Below are positions 51,891 through 63,362 of a stretch of 64,000 nt of DNA, piece by piece. Each line of letters begins with the position of its first letter. Position 1 is the first letter of the stretch. This DNA is from Bagarius yarrelli (lineage: Eukaryota; Chordata; Actinopteri; Siluriformes; Sisoridae). A program made the position numbers and the translations under genes. The stretch covers positions 558,001-622,000 of the forward strand of contig VCAZ01000125.1 in the NCBI GenBank assembly GCA_005784505.1. The letters run 5' to 3'. Below the pieces are notes generated by a model. It was given only the letters and a program-made list of their open reading frames with translations, was not told the origin of the DNA and ran no database searches.

Positions 51891-52915
51891 GTAAATGAAG
51901 GTTGGATTACAAAACATATAGCATCATTGCACAGTGACTGAAAGGATAAACCGAGAAACAGAGGCACTGCTTAAGGTACGAATGTTAAGAACCAAGAGAA
52001 AGTGTGTATGATTCTTCACTGACAGCCTGAGCTGCTCTTTCACCTCTGGGCTGAAAATGACACTGTAGCTTCACTGCACATTATCTAATTTTAGCGGTGT
52101 TCTGCCTGAGGTCACGCGGCACTTCTACACACCTTTATGTGTTTATTCATCCAGATCTGCCGGAAATAAAGCAAACTGACATAGCTTAGAGGAGTAAAAG
52201 ATTCGTGAAGAAAATGGTAGTTTGCAGTTTAGCTACACACGGAATAAGAGCTACGCTGTGTTGTTAAGCAGAATGCTGTAATGGCGTATCTTAGAGAATC
52301 ACAAACGTTTACGTTTTTGGGAAAGATACAAGTCCTAATCCTGAATTAGCTTTATTAGAATGCTTCGTATATTAGCATTGTCACATTCTGGCCAAGAGGG
52401 TGATTTTGTTGGATTGGAAGTCAACTCTACCACCCAGATTCATTTATCTTTTTAAGGGATTTACATTGTCTTGGCAGTTATGTAAAAGTTACTTTCAATG
52501 CCTTACATTTTGTTTGTGTCTTTGTGTCACGAGTCGTAAGATGAATAAAAACCCTACAACATAAAACTAAAATAACACAACCAGACATGACCAAAATAAA
52601 TCAATGGAAACATGACACATAGACAGGGGAATCACAAACAAGACATAAACAAACCTTGATCACACTAGATGAACACAGTAATATTCCCTATTGCCCTCTG
52701 GTGGCCCAGCAGGGCAATGCACCTGGCAAGCCTGACAGAGTCCAGATACTGTTTAAAATATTTATCTGGAGTATATATGGAGTATCTGGTGCACGTTTAC
52801 GTGGGTGGGAAATTTTATTATTTTATTTATTTATTTTTGTTTTGTTGGTTTTTTTGGGGGGGCTATTTTATATCATACATTTTGTTTTTATGATTTGTGC
52901 TTATTGAAAAAACTG
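51891..52915. other. Intergenic DNA, nothing recognised
   Basis: No gene-like frame or identified element. Confidence 0.4.
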
Positions 52916-52917
52916 TT

Positions 52918-53008
<91 letters not shown>
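52916..53008. repeat. (TA)n microsatellite
   Basis: About 93 bp of nearly pure TA. Confidence 0.95.
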
Positions 53009-53013
<5 letters not shown>

Positions 53014-53065
53014 TGTTTTTAAGGACCCGATATAACATGTTCTGATGTGATTTTGAAATAAACTA

Positions 53066-53420
53066 TATTCCCAAAAGTTTGTGGACACCTGACAATCACA
53101 ACCATATTTAATGTCAAGCCTATGGTGGGTGAAGAGTTCTTATACAAGAATTATAACAGCCCAGACCCAGACCCTGTCATGACCAGCCCAATCTTCAGAC
53201 CTGAATTCAATGGGAAAAAACCTGGAAATGTCTTTTAAAGGAAGATGGGTGGTCTCAAGTCATTGAACAAAGTGGAGCTGCTTAAATATTTGCACAAGAA
53301 GTAGCATCAATTCACCCAACAGAATTCAATGTCATCAAGTGTGAAAGACTGGATTAGAACACGACAATCGGCTTGAAAGCTGTGATTGGAAATTAAGATT
53401 ATTTTACCAAGATTATGTTT
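53066..53420. mobile_element. Composite of Tc1-like fragments
   Basis: AAAAGTTTGTGGACACCTGA is the end of the Tc1-like family seen at 62749. From about 53320, AATGTCATCAAGTGTGAAAG and AAGCTGTGATTGGAAATTAA belong to another fish DNA-element family. Both are partial. Confidence 0.5.
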
Positions 53421-53724
53421 TTATTTTGTGAGATTTGGAAAAAAAATGCTTATTTGAAAGAAGAAATCTTATCTTGTCAAAAGAATGACACAAATACACC
53501 TATAAACTGTAAAACGGAAGAGAGGAATCGTGACAGATCATAGATCAGGGAAGAAAACAGAAATATTCATGAGCAGAATAAAGTTCTGTCAGTATATGTC
53601 AGGATGAGTTGTTATGTGATTTGCTCGTGGCCTCTGTTGGTCAGACACTGCTCAGTTAGCAAGAAGGGACAACCACAGCAGACAAAATTATCCATTGTCC
53701 CTGACAGCTAGAGCAGGGTGCAGG

Positions 53725-53728
<4 letters not shown>

Positions 53729-53757
<29 letters not shown>
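53729..53757. repeat. (CT)n microsatellite
   Basis: About fourteen CT units. Confidence 0.92.
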
Positions 53758-53761
<4 letters not shown>

Positions 53762-53859
53762 TCTGTCCCTGACTCCCTGACTCTCTCTCACACACAAAAG
53801 TAAACTGTCACAACTTATTCATGTGTACAGTGACACTTAAATATGCATGTAATTACAGG

Positions 53860-54992
53860 TACAGTATCTCCAAAAAGTAGGTACACCCCTCTAATTTTAG
53901 CAAACATTTTAGTGTATATTCCTAAAGAACAATACTATAGAAATTAAACTTGAATATATTTTAGAGGAGTCAATGTGCAGCTTGTATAACTGTATAGATT
54001 TACTGTCCTCTTAAAATAACTCAACATACAGCCATTCAAGTCGAAATAGCTGGAAACAAAAGTGAGTGCACCCTAAGTGAGTGCACCCTATGTGGGTGCA
54101 CCCTAAGCTGTGCGTCAGTTAACTGTGCAAAGGTACATGTCCTATTCTTCATGTTCATGTGTTTGTCAGATTATTAGGACCATACAAATGTGTGTTTCTC
54201 ATATCAGAGCATTTAAAATGTGGTGCTTTGAGTACAATACACTCCTACTGACCACTGGATGATCAACATGGCACCTCATAGCAAAGAAGATTCGAAAGAT
54301 GATTTGAGAAATACAATTGTTACTCTCTACAAAGAAGATCTGAAACACCCTGAAACTGAGTTACAGTACAGTGGTAAAGTGGCCAGGGTCATACAGAGGT
54401 TTACCTAGACAGGTTCCACTCAGAACAGGCCTCGCAAGGGTCGATCAAAGGAGTTGAGTCCTTGTGTGTCAGGTGGAGAAGCTGTTTTAAAAAAAACAGA
54501 CGCATGAGTGCTGCCAGCATTGCTTTAGACCACCAAGATGACAGCTGCCTTGTTGAGGAAGCTGAAGGTGATAAAGTGGCCAAGTGAACCCTATTGAGCA
54601 GGAAGGTGGTGAAGAGCCATGTGTCTAACATCCAGCAGCTCTGTGATATCATTATAAAGGAGTGGAAGAGGATCCCAGCAACAACATGTGCAGCTCTGGT
54701 GAATTCCATGCCCAGGAGTATTAAAGCAGTGCTAGATAACAATGCTGCTCACACAAAATATTGACACTTTGGACAGTTTTAACATGTTCACTTAGGGTGT
54801 ACTCAATATTGTTTCCAGCTATTTTGACATTATTGTCTGTATGTTGAGTTATATTTAGAGGACAGTAAATCTATACTTTTACACAAGCTGCACATTGACC
54901 ATGTTTCTTTTCTATAGTATTGTTCTTTGAGAATATAAACTAAAATGTGTGCTATAATTAGAGGGGTGTACTTACTTTTGTGAGCTACTGTA
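53860..54992 (+). mobile_element. Tc1-like element, internally deleted
   Basis: Ends TACAGTATCTCCAAAAAGTA and, inverted, TACAGTAGCTCACAAAAGTA; inner repeats GGTACACCCCTCTAATTTTA and its inverted partner. Both ends begin with TA. In broken plus-strand frames it keeps an N-terminus (LRNTIVTLYKEDLKHP, YSGKVARVIQRF near 54305-54400) and a C-terminus (IQQLCDIIIKEWKRIPATTC near 54631-54690). The catalytic middle is missing, so it is a dead, internally deleted copy. A GTGAGTGCACCCTA word is triplicated at about 54061-54108. Confidence 0.82.
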
Positions 54993-55417
54993 TCTTACAC
55001 AGAAGTAAGTACGTAACTACATAATTCAGATAGATTTTTGTTTTATTTATAACAACTAGGTTAAACTCTTGAGTCGTTTATTTTCAGAAGGGGTTGATTC
55101 ATTTCTTCCACCTCCACAGGTACTCGGGCCTGGTAGACACTCCACAAAATCACATAATAATCTCGACTGAAAGGACACTTCAATTTATCCATTTTAGAAC
55201 GAGTCACTGTTGTTGCTTTTTTGTCTGATGACCTTAAAGTAGGCTGACCATATATTTTCTTTTTGGACCAAAAAAGACGTCCGGTCAGGATTTCAAAATC
55301 ACCCCAAATGTCCAGAATTCACCTTATGTTTTTTTTTAGAGTGACCATTCATTTCCAGCAGGTCCCACCTTTCACATGCCCCCGTACTCAGTTGTTCACA
55401 AAGTGGTAGGCGGCATT

Positions 55418-55754
55418 TTGTCCTTGCTTGTAAATGACAGCCTTTGAAATCCTCCTTTTATACCCAATTATGACGCTCACATGTTTCCAGTGAACTTGCT
55501 CACCTGTGGAATGTCCCAAACAGAGGGTTTTTTTTCCCCACTTTCCCAGTCGAAAGTGAATTAAGGTTCACACGTGCACAAGTGAATTTTTTAAAACACG
55601 CTCAAGTTGATCAGACTGAACATCAGTTTGTATATCTTGTCTTTGTGGTGTTTTCAATTGAATATGAGACAACAAAGATTTAAAGGTCATTGTGTTTTGT
55701 TCTTATTTACAGTTTAACATAACGTCCCAACTTAACTGGAGTTGGGATTTGTAT
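55418..55754. mobile_element. Tc1-like element fragment
   Basis: AATGACAGCCTTTGAAATCC, TGCTCACCTGTGGAATGTCC and the end AACATAACGTCCCAACTTAA, then CTGGAGTTGGGATTTGTA match a common fish Tc1-like family. The left end is missing. Confidence 0.65.
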
Positions 55755-56508
55755 TATTATTATTATTATTATAACCTGTTTCTCTATTTCCTAAAACATC
55801 TGTTTGCACTGCTGTTTTGCACTCGATAGTCTCATTGCACACACAGTATCTTCTGCTGTATATATAGTGATATTTTATTTTATTTTATAGTGCATTTATC
55901 TTTTGTGTAAATTAGATGTTGATTTTTTTCACTACAACAATAAATATAAAAAAAGGCTTTTTTGTGTAGCGTTGTAAATATACAGCATCCTTACCAAGCT
56001 CTGCTTAACTTCAAGATGATGATAACCATCTCTTCCTGTGTTAATACCTGTGTTCAGTCTTGCATGATGAACAACATGTAGAATGAAGACCCTCGCCTTA
56101 ATACTCCTCTTCACCACCTGGACCCCGGGACATCAGTCAGATCCAAATGAGAATGTCGCACCTCATTCCCACCTTTAATCAGCCGCCACCTGACACATTA
56201 TTCCGGCTCTCCTCAGGGCACATAGGGGCACAGTGGACACATTGAGATAAAAATGCTTCATGGATCATTATACTGTAACATTACAGACCCCTACGCACGC
56301 ATGGTAGCGTGTGTAAGATTCCTCATGGTGTACGCACACTTTTTTCAATAAAATTACCACAGAACGTCTGCCCTTTTCAGCTGCATCAGCTCGCAATAAT
56401 CAGACAAATCATAAACAAGTGTCAAAACACTGCACTGAATGCTTTTATTGCAGTAAATTGACAGAATAGTGCCTTTTCATGATAGCAACTGCTACAGTTC
56501 ATTAAAAT
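55755..56508. other. Intergenic DNA, nothing recognised
   Basis: Contains a short ATT repeat at its start (about 55756-55771). Otherwise no gene or element. Confidence 0.4.
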
Positions 56509-56509
56509 A

Positions 56510-56573
56510 ATTATTATATATATATATATATTATATATATATATGTGTGTGTGTGTGTATGTATATATATATA
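56510..56573. repeat. (TA)n/(TG)n microsatellite
   Basis: Compound repeat, TA then TG then TA. Confidence 0.92.
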
Positions 56574-56677
56574 AACTACCAAAACGCATAAACACAAAGC
56601 ATAAAAAGGCTAAGATTCTCCTTTTTTTTTTTTTTTCCACATCAGTGCACTATTTGTGTAATTCTAAAAAAAAAAAT

Positions 56678-56716
56678 AACAATAATAATAATAATAATAA
56701 TAATATTAATAATAAT
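56678..56716. repeat. (AAT)n microsatellite
   Basis: About twelve AAT units with one interruption. Confidence 0.92.
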
Positions 56717-56978
56717 AAAAACACAGCACTTGAAAAAGCATCACTGCTTGAATTGAACACATCACCACAATTAATAATTTTTCCACAGCTAATCTGGAGT
56801 CAGTACACAGCCATGACATGCAGCCCTCAGAACACACATCTACAACACTGTGAGGGTGTTATGGGTCTGCTAGTTATGCTGAACTACAAAAACACTAGTT
56901 TAGAGGAAAATCTGCAACTGCAACGTCGCACAGCGCTGCCACGTCCTCCATCTCCTGCGCCAACGATCGATACGTGTA

Positions 56979-57153
56979 GATTACGTTTACTTTTCTGGTA
57001 CCCTTATCCAAAGCGACTTCCATTCATCTTGTCTTTTGTCCGAGTGAGCAGTTTAAAATGTTAAGGGCCTTGCTTAAGGGGCCCAGCAATGGCAGCTTGG
57101 TGGTGCTGGGAATTGGACCACAACACTTTAACCACTGAGCCATGGCTTCCAAC
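56979..57153 (-). repeat. tRNA-derived SINE
   Basis: GGTACCCTTATCCAAAGCGA, TTGCTTAAGGGGCCCAGCAA and ACACTTTAACCACTGAGCCA in reverse orientation. Confidence 0.85.
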
Positions 57154-59142
57154 AGATTCACTAATTGCAAATGAGCGAGAATAAACACTCATATGATGTA
57201 TTATACACAGGATACAAAGCAGGAGGTCAACAGGCAATTGTTTGAGAGACTAGAAAAAAAGGCGAGTTTTCTTCGGGTTATTGAGAAGAATAAGCTCTCA
57301 GAGAGTAGAAAAGCCTTTAGACCTTTTCCAACAAACAGGAGATGGAGAGAGTGGCAACAGACTGGCATGATGTTGCGAAATACGATCATGAAGGAGCTCA
57401 AAACATCAAAAAATTCCCCATCCTCCTCCTCCTTCTCTATCATGCACTATACACTTTGACACGATTTAATAGAGAAATAAAACCAGCTGACGGTTCTGTG
57501 TGGAGGATTGCTCACAGCCCACACAACCTCCCATAATACCCTCTGCCACGGAACGCAGTGGCTTTATTGACTAAACGTCCACATGAAAGGCTCTCTAAGC
57601 AAACTGCTCAAGTTTTACACGGAGTCTAAACTAAAGGTTTTACAGTACATTTCGTTAAATAAAAAACAAGACAACCACAAACATCGAGTGGATCGATATT
57701 GTAAGTCTGTCCCTCTGTGTGCATTTACAGTGAAGATCCTTGACGCTTTTAGCCGGCCGAGTGTGTGTAGTGTTGCATTTCTACTGAATGAGGTCGCTTC
57801 ATGAACCCGCTAAACCTCATTCAGCCGTCAGTAAATAACATGCTGTGTAACTCTCCATGGGTTAAGCTGGGGGTTAACTAGAGGAGGTGGCTAAAAATCA
57901 TACTAAAAAAAAACAAAAAAACAAAACCCTTGAGACTCAATTCACACTAGAACTCACCATACCTGTGAAGTCACCTACCTACCAGTGTAATTCATACCTC
58001 ATCATCAAACTAAAAATAAGTGTTCTTTTTGTAAAGCAACCCAGTTTTAATCTGTAACACATCAACAAAGCACTTCATTGTCATAGTTGTGGCAGTGTAG
58101 TAACTAGAAGCAGCTCCAGACTATTTCTGGAGGGTTAATTCTAGATTTTTCTAAAGGATTTTAATATAAAGACTGCAATAAAAATCTTTCTACAAGTTCT
58201 ACTGTATGGTTTATATCCAGACAAAAGCAACAGCGGATTTCTTTTTTTTTTTTTCAAAAAACTGTAGGAAATATCTTAGTGTAATGTGTAGGATGGTTCA
58301 TGTTGTTTGCACTAATTTATAGTCACTTCCTGAAAGCCATAGCCGCAAGGAAACAGGAGCGTATAATATTTATACTTATAATGCAGAATAGAAAAACCTT
58401 GGAAACATTTTAAAAGCTTTGAATGAAGTCGAGCTATAGACAAACAAAGGATCTAGTAGTTTGATGCGATACGCTTGGTCTTTTGAGAAACTTTAAATGG
58501 TTAGCATGCTAGCTAACCGGATACGCAGCGATGCAGCTTTGCAAATGGAATTAAGGTTATTGTTAGTCTCAGGGACTACCAGACATTTTGGATGGATATA
58601 AGTTGTTCCCATTTGTGTCACTTCATCGGCTGCACTTCTGGTAGTAGCAATCATTATTTCAGGTTGAAGATCTGAAGAGACAAAAAGCACATTCTGCCTG
58701 CGCATGTAGACTAATTTGCTGTGTATTAAAAAATATGAAGTTAATACATTTTTAATGTGACCTCCAAGGGCATAAGAGTGCAAAATCCACCTCCCACAGG
58801 CTTTCAGCATTAGATTAAAGTCAATTTGCTTTTAACATGGGTTTCAACAAACCCTGACCTAACAGAAATGCAGAGTGTGATGATGTATAAATACCTTCAT
58901 TGGTTGGGAAGGAAAAGCTGTAATTCACTGTTGGCTAATGTGCACTGATAAGCAGAGCAGCATGCCCAGGTGAGGTGTGTTTATGCTTCATTTGTAATTA
59001 TGCAATGCACTTAAGAATATTACAATGATTTCCAACTCTACAGAAACGATCCTTTTAAAGAGCTGGAAATGGAAATGATTTTTTTTTCACAGCAGAGATG
59101 TGTAGTAGATAAAGAGATATAGATTATAGTGAATTCTATATC

Positions 59143-59745
59143 CTGGAGTTTTATAGTGATTTTCTTAATTTGAAAGAATTAGTTAATTAGTTTTAGAATG
59201 AATTTCTCCATTATTGCATTTTATATTAATTTTCTCTAGCTTGGAATTTTATTGGGATTTTCTACATGAAAAAATGGATTTTCTATATTTTGGTGTCGTA
59301 TATAGTTATATATATTTTTTTATTCTGGAGTTTGACGATAGTTTTCTCAATTTTATTTTTCATATAGTGGAGTTTTATACTGATTTTATATATCTTGGTA
59401 AATGTTTATATCCTGGAGTTTGATAAATATTTTTTCTCGTTTGTCATTTTGTAATGATTTTCTGTATTTTGGCATTTTATAATATTTTTTTGTACCGTGG
59501 AATATTATCGGGATTTTCTGTATCATAAAGTTTTATATTGATTTTCTATATTTTGGTGTTGTATAGGGATTTTCTTCATCGTGGAGTTTTATAATTCATT
59601 TTCTTTATTTTTCTGTTTTATATTGATTTTCAAGATTTTGGTGTATATTGGAATTTTATAGTGATTTACTGAATATTGGAGTTTTATCTTGGACTGCTAT
59701 AATAATTTTCTGTACCTTGCAGTTTTATACCAGTTTTTTAACATC
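59143..59745. repeat. Degenerate 28-bp minisatellite
   Basis: Units start TTTTATA (or TTGTATA, TATTATC), continue xxGATTTTCTxTAT and end TTGGxG or TGGAG. Several consecutive units are exactly 28 bp (for example three in a row from about 59500 to 59590); others carry small insertions or deletions. Roughly eighteen units can be traced. The tract is T-rich on the plus strand and A-rich on the igsf3 strand. Confidence 0.8.
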
Positions 59746-60525
59746 CTGATTTTCTGTATCTTGGACTTAAATACACATTTAATGAGGAACTAAAGTCGCT
59801 GCAGTAAGAACAGCTCTTGCCACCTACATATTCCATAAGCCTCAGGCATGAGCTGGATACCATATTTACATCTTAACTCTGAGCCTGGAGACTTCTGGAC
59901 CACTTCCACCAGGCACAGAAACAATGCGAAGGTTGGCACTAGGATTGCCAGCCTCTCTCATGTAGTCTCCTGTTAATAATAATAGGCAGTTTAAACCTGT
60001 GGAGACATTAGACATAGCTGTCTCACTATATTAAAAAAAAACCCATATCCTACCTGCCATTGAACAGAACTAAGTCTTAGTCTTCGAAACACTAAACACG
60101 TATGGGTGATGAGTAAAGTATTCACAGTAGGAGGTGTAGCATTGCCATGTTTCTTACACACGCACATCACTTAAGACACCTCACAGGCCAGCAGTCTGGA
60201 GTCATTTGAGGGAAGTGATTAGAAACTTCTTGTATTAGTTCATAGTTTAAAAGCGAAATAAAAACACAATGTTGAACAACACAAAAGCATAACACTTCAA
60301 AAAGCTTGTGATGAAACAGCAGGTCAGAGCAGGAATCAGACAATCTTACTGTATAGTATCCTCATTTCTGATGTTCCCGTGTAGAAGATCGAGAGTAATG
60401 AACACTAATGGAGTCCCTCAAGTTTGTATACAGAGACAGTCTGTTAAGTGTTTAGCGCTGAGAATCAGCCAAGTGTTAGTGGGTCTTTGGAAATGAGGAT
60501 GAGTGTGTTACAAAATGCAGTGTTT

Positions 60526-60563
60526 CTTTCTCTCTCTCTCTCTCTCTTTCTCTCTCGCTCTCT
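60526..60563. repeat. (CT)n microsatellite
   Basis: CT repeats with a few interruptions (TTTC, CTCG). Confidence 0.9.
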
Positions 60564-61156
60564 CCTCATCTCAGCAGGGAATGACACATCTCTGTTTTCA
60601 TCAGTTTAAACAGAGGTCGCTCTGAAGATCAGTTCTGTGGCTCCCTTCCAGTCAAAAAATTCAAGATCAGTGCTTTCCTTCTTAGGATTTTCTCAGCTGG
60701 TGGAAACGCACACAGCCAGTCCGCTGATATTAGAACCAGATGAAAAAAATTAATACATCTTACCAAGAGGTGAGCACCAGCCTTCATTAATCTGAAAAAA
60801 ATGTTCATACCACACAATGAAATGAAAGAATACAATCACGTGTCATCCTTTACAGAATGCGATCTTCATCCTTTATCATAGGATTATGATAGGTCCAGAT
60901 AGTGGAGTGTAAGAATGGTACACAAAAAAAAACCTTGAAATAGACAACCAAACCAAACATCTAGGCTTTTCCTCTAGCAGCCGCTGCAGCCATGACTGTG
61001 TCAATCGATTAGATGTTCAGTCAGCCATATGGAGGGGTTAACAGGGCTGAGTCAGGAGCCCATCATGCTCCTGAGGAACAGGAGAGACAGCAAAAACAAC
61101 AGAGAAAAAGAGAGTGAGAGAGGATGAGTAGAGGAAGGCATTTCAATTTGCCCTTT

Positions 61157-61954
61157 TTACTCCACCGAGCCTGGATGAAGGCTAAGAGCAGGCGGGTCAA
61201 GGCAGGTGGGGGAGTAACTCAGATGGGGCTCTTTGATCCAGAGCAATGGCGCACCATTTTTGCCCTCCTGATTCTTGCTGGAACTACGGCTCTTGTAGCG
61301 CACCAGCAGGACAGCGATGAGCAGGATGCCAAAGATGGGGAAGGGGTAGAAGAAAACGAAATAAAAAAGCGAGCTGTTGGAGCACACCACTGACTGAAGT
61401 GTAGAGACTGGGGAAAGAAAGAAAAAAAGATTATTTATTTCATAGAGATTTGACTAATTTAAAGTGAATCCTTTCAGTACTGAGGGGTGACATATGAATA
61501 GTTCATAAACTAAAAAAACAAAAATACAATTCTGTACCTTTCTCAAGAACACTGACTACGGTAGCTCCAGAGTTGTTTGTGGCGAGGCGATACCATGCAT
61601 TGCGTGGGTTCAGTAGCCACTCCTCCACATGACAGTAGTATTTTCCTGCATCTCCTGGACGTGCCCTTTGAATGGTCAAACTGTAGACATCTGAGGTTGT
61701 GCGCTCAAACTGCAGTCTAGAATTGTGGCCTGGCTCCTCCATCGGACTGCAGTTCCCGTTCCCGAACACAGCGTCATGGCCGATGGAGAACACACACTCC
61801 CGTTTGCCTTCTCCCGCCGAGCGCGACATGTACCATGACACGGAGAAGCGAGAGTCTTTGGAGGACTGAGAGGGTATACTGCAACCCAAACGGACCGATC
61901 CATATTCAGACACTGTGACGTTCGACTCAATCTCCTCCACCTGCAATTTGACGG
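61157..61954 (-). CDS. igsf3: IGSF3, last two coding exons (gene continues off the right edge)
   Basis: Two exons: 61954-61538 and 61407-61157, phase 1 to phase 1, ending TAA. The first encodes a V-type Ig domain: VRLGCSIPS (first Cys), VSWYMS (core Trp) and DAGKYYCHVEEW (DxGxYxC). Its length, 417 nt, is a multiple of three, as usual for single-exon Ig domains. The second encodes a membrane helix (SLFYFVFFYPFPIFGILLIA, continuing VLLV) and a short tail KSRSSSKNQEGKNGAPLLWI, KEPHLSYSPTCLDPPALSLH ending PGSVE. The FVFFYPFPIFGILL and PLLWIKEPHL stretches are those I recall as characteristic of IGSF3, a type-I EWI-family surface protein with eight Ig domains. An acceptor 16 bases further in (at 61938) is possible, but only 61954 keeps phase 1. 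PTGFRN and CD101 are relatives at the same human locus but have different tails. Confidence 0.9.
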
Positions 61955-62748
61955 CTATCGTGATAAGACAGAGAGCGAGAAAATAAATTCAGACGTTAAC
62001 TAAAAGGACCAGGAATAAAAGTCTGCATTCACAATTCTTTTTTGTAGGCGAATCCTAGACCCTGTGACAAGAGCAATATGTAGATAACTGATTAAAAATG
62101 TGTTGGCAATAATGAAACTAAGTGCGGGCCATGTACCTATAAAATGAATATGATGAACACAAAGGTTACAACGCTCATAGGTAAAGGTGTCAAAATCGTC
62201 TTGTTTAATGTAGTACACAGGCACCTGATTGGTCAGTGCATTACCACTCATTAGATTAGGAAAAAAAGGGAGCGGGGGTTCCTCATAGCATCAAAGCTGC
62301 GATAAGACTCAAGATTCCTTTCTCTATGAGCTCATAGTCTGCTCATATCTCCTACAGATAAAGCAGAAATATTTGGGATTAAGGCAAAAGATAGAAGATC
62401 AGGTGACCTTTTTTTTCCTTATCCATCTGCTTTTAAAGCCCGTTTTGAAAGCTTTCCAAGAGTGCCATGCACCCCTGCAATTTAATGAGAACCTCTCCTC
62501 CATCCCAGGGGAAATTAGGTTAGACTTTTCAGCACATATTAAATATATATTAGAAAATAGAAGCATTGTGATAGGCTTCGAGAGGCGTGTTTGTTGAGGC
62601 CCCGGTGTTGAAATGGAGGTTACACAGCGCAAGTTGACATTTCTCCTAAACACATTTGTGTTGCAGAATATTAAGATAAGTACCATTATTTAATGTGACT
62701 AGTTGTGTTAAACAATACAATGCATTATAGACACAACATCTGTATATA
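61955..62748. other. igsf3 intron, nothing else recognised
   Basis: No further Ig-domain exon (about 400 bp open) is visible. Open frames are short. Confidence 0.5.
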
Positions 62749-63362
62749 CACTATATTGCCATAAGTTTGTGGACACCTGACTATCAGCTCTTTCTTTTGG
62801 TTCATCATCAAACAAATTTGGAAGCACAGAGTTGTCTAGAATGTCTTTGTATATTGCAGCAGTGGATATGTTGTGGTTGACTTGAGTGTTCTGCAAAGAG
62901 CCCTGACCTCAACACCACTAAACATTTTAGGGATGAACTGGAACACAGACTGTACCACAGACCTCCTTACCCAGGGGTGGGCAGTCTTGGTCCTGGAGGG
63001 TCGGTGGGCAGTCTTGGTTCTGGAGTGTCGGTGTCCTGCATAGTTTAGCTCCAACTTGCCTCAACACACTTACCTGTAAGTTGCAAGTGTACCTTGCAAG
63101 ACCTTGATTAGTTGGTGTAGGTGTGTTTGATTAGGGTTGGGAGCTAAACTCTGCAGGACACCGTCCCTCCAGGACCGGGATTGGCCTCCCCTGTCCTTAC
63201 CCCTGATGTCAGTGCTGTTAGTACAAATACTATTGTAGAGCACATCTCAGCGGAAAGTCTGAGTAGAAAAATGGACCTTAATCCAACAGCAAAATGGGAG
63301 TAAATTTGGAATAAGATGTTAAAACCAAATAAATCTGTCCACAAACATTTGCTAATACAGCG
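62749..63362. mobile_element. Tc1-like miniature element with nested insertion
   Basis: Left end CACTATATTGCCATAAGTTT, then GTGGACA; right end inverted CGCTGTATTAGCAAATGTTT, then GTGGACA. Both are flanked by TA. Without the inner hAT element the length would be about 384 bp. It is non-coding and related to the copies at 22318 and 53066. Confidence 0.8.
62972..63193. mobile_element. hAT miniature element with 8-bp target duplication
   Basis: 222 bp. Left end CAGGGGTGGGCAGTCTTGGT, continuing CCTGGAGGG; right end inverted CAGGGGAGGCCAATCCCGGT, continuing CCTGGAGGG. The 8-bp target duplication TCCTTACC is perfect on both sides (62964-62971 and 63194-63201), typical of hAT. The internal halves are also partly inverted (GTTTAGCTCCAAC near 63042; GTTGGGAGCTAAACTC near 63137). 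It inserted into the Tc1-like element, so it is the younger of the two. A 26-bp GGTCGGTGGGCAGTCTTGGT-type segment is duplicated at its left end. Confidence 0.93.

Larger units (their letters stand above)
57563..61156 (-). other. igsf3: Probable igsf3 3' untranslated region
   Basis: Downstream of the igsf3 stop on the minus strand, sequence is largely unique apart from a 28-bp minisatellite and a CT tract. An AATAAA on the minus strand lies at 57568-57563. IGSF3 mRNAs have long 3' UTRs, so a span of about 3.6 kb is plausible, but other TTTATT words occur closer and the end is not proven. Confidence 0.35.

Noticed and set aside
56543..57064. 173-residue plus-strand open frame with an Asn run
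   Set aside because: Built from TA/TG and AAT microsatellites and a SINE; no splice or homology support.
59143..59745. CRISPR-like spaced repeats
   Set aside because: Units are head to tail without unique spacers, are degenerate, and lie in a vertebrate genome. It is a minisatellite.
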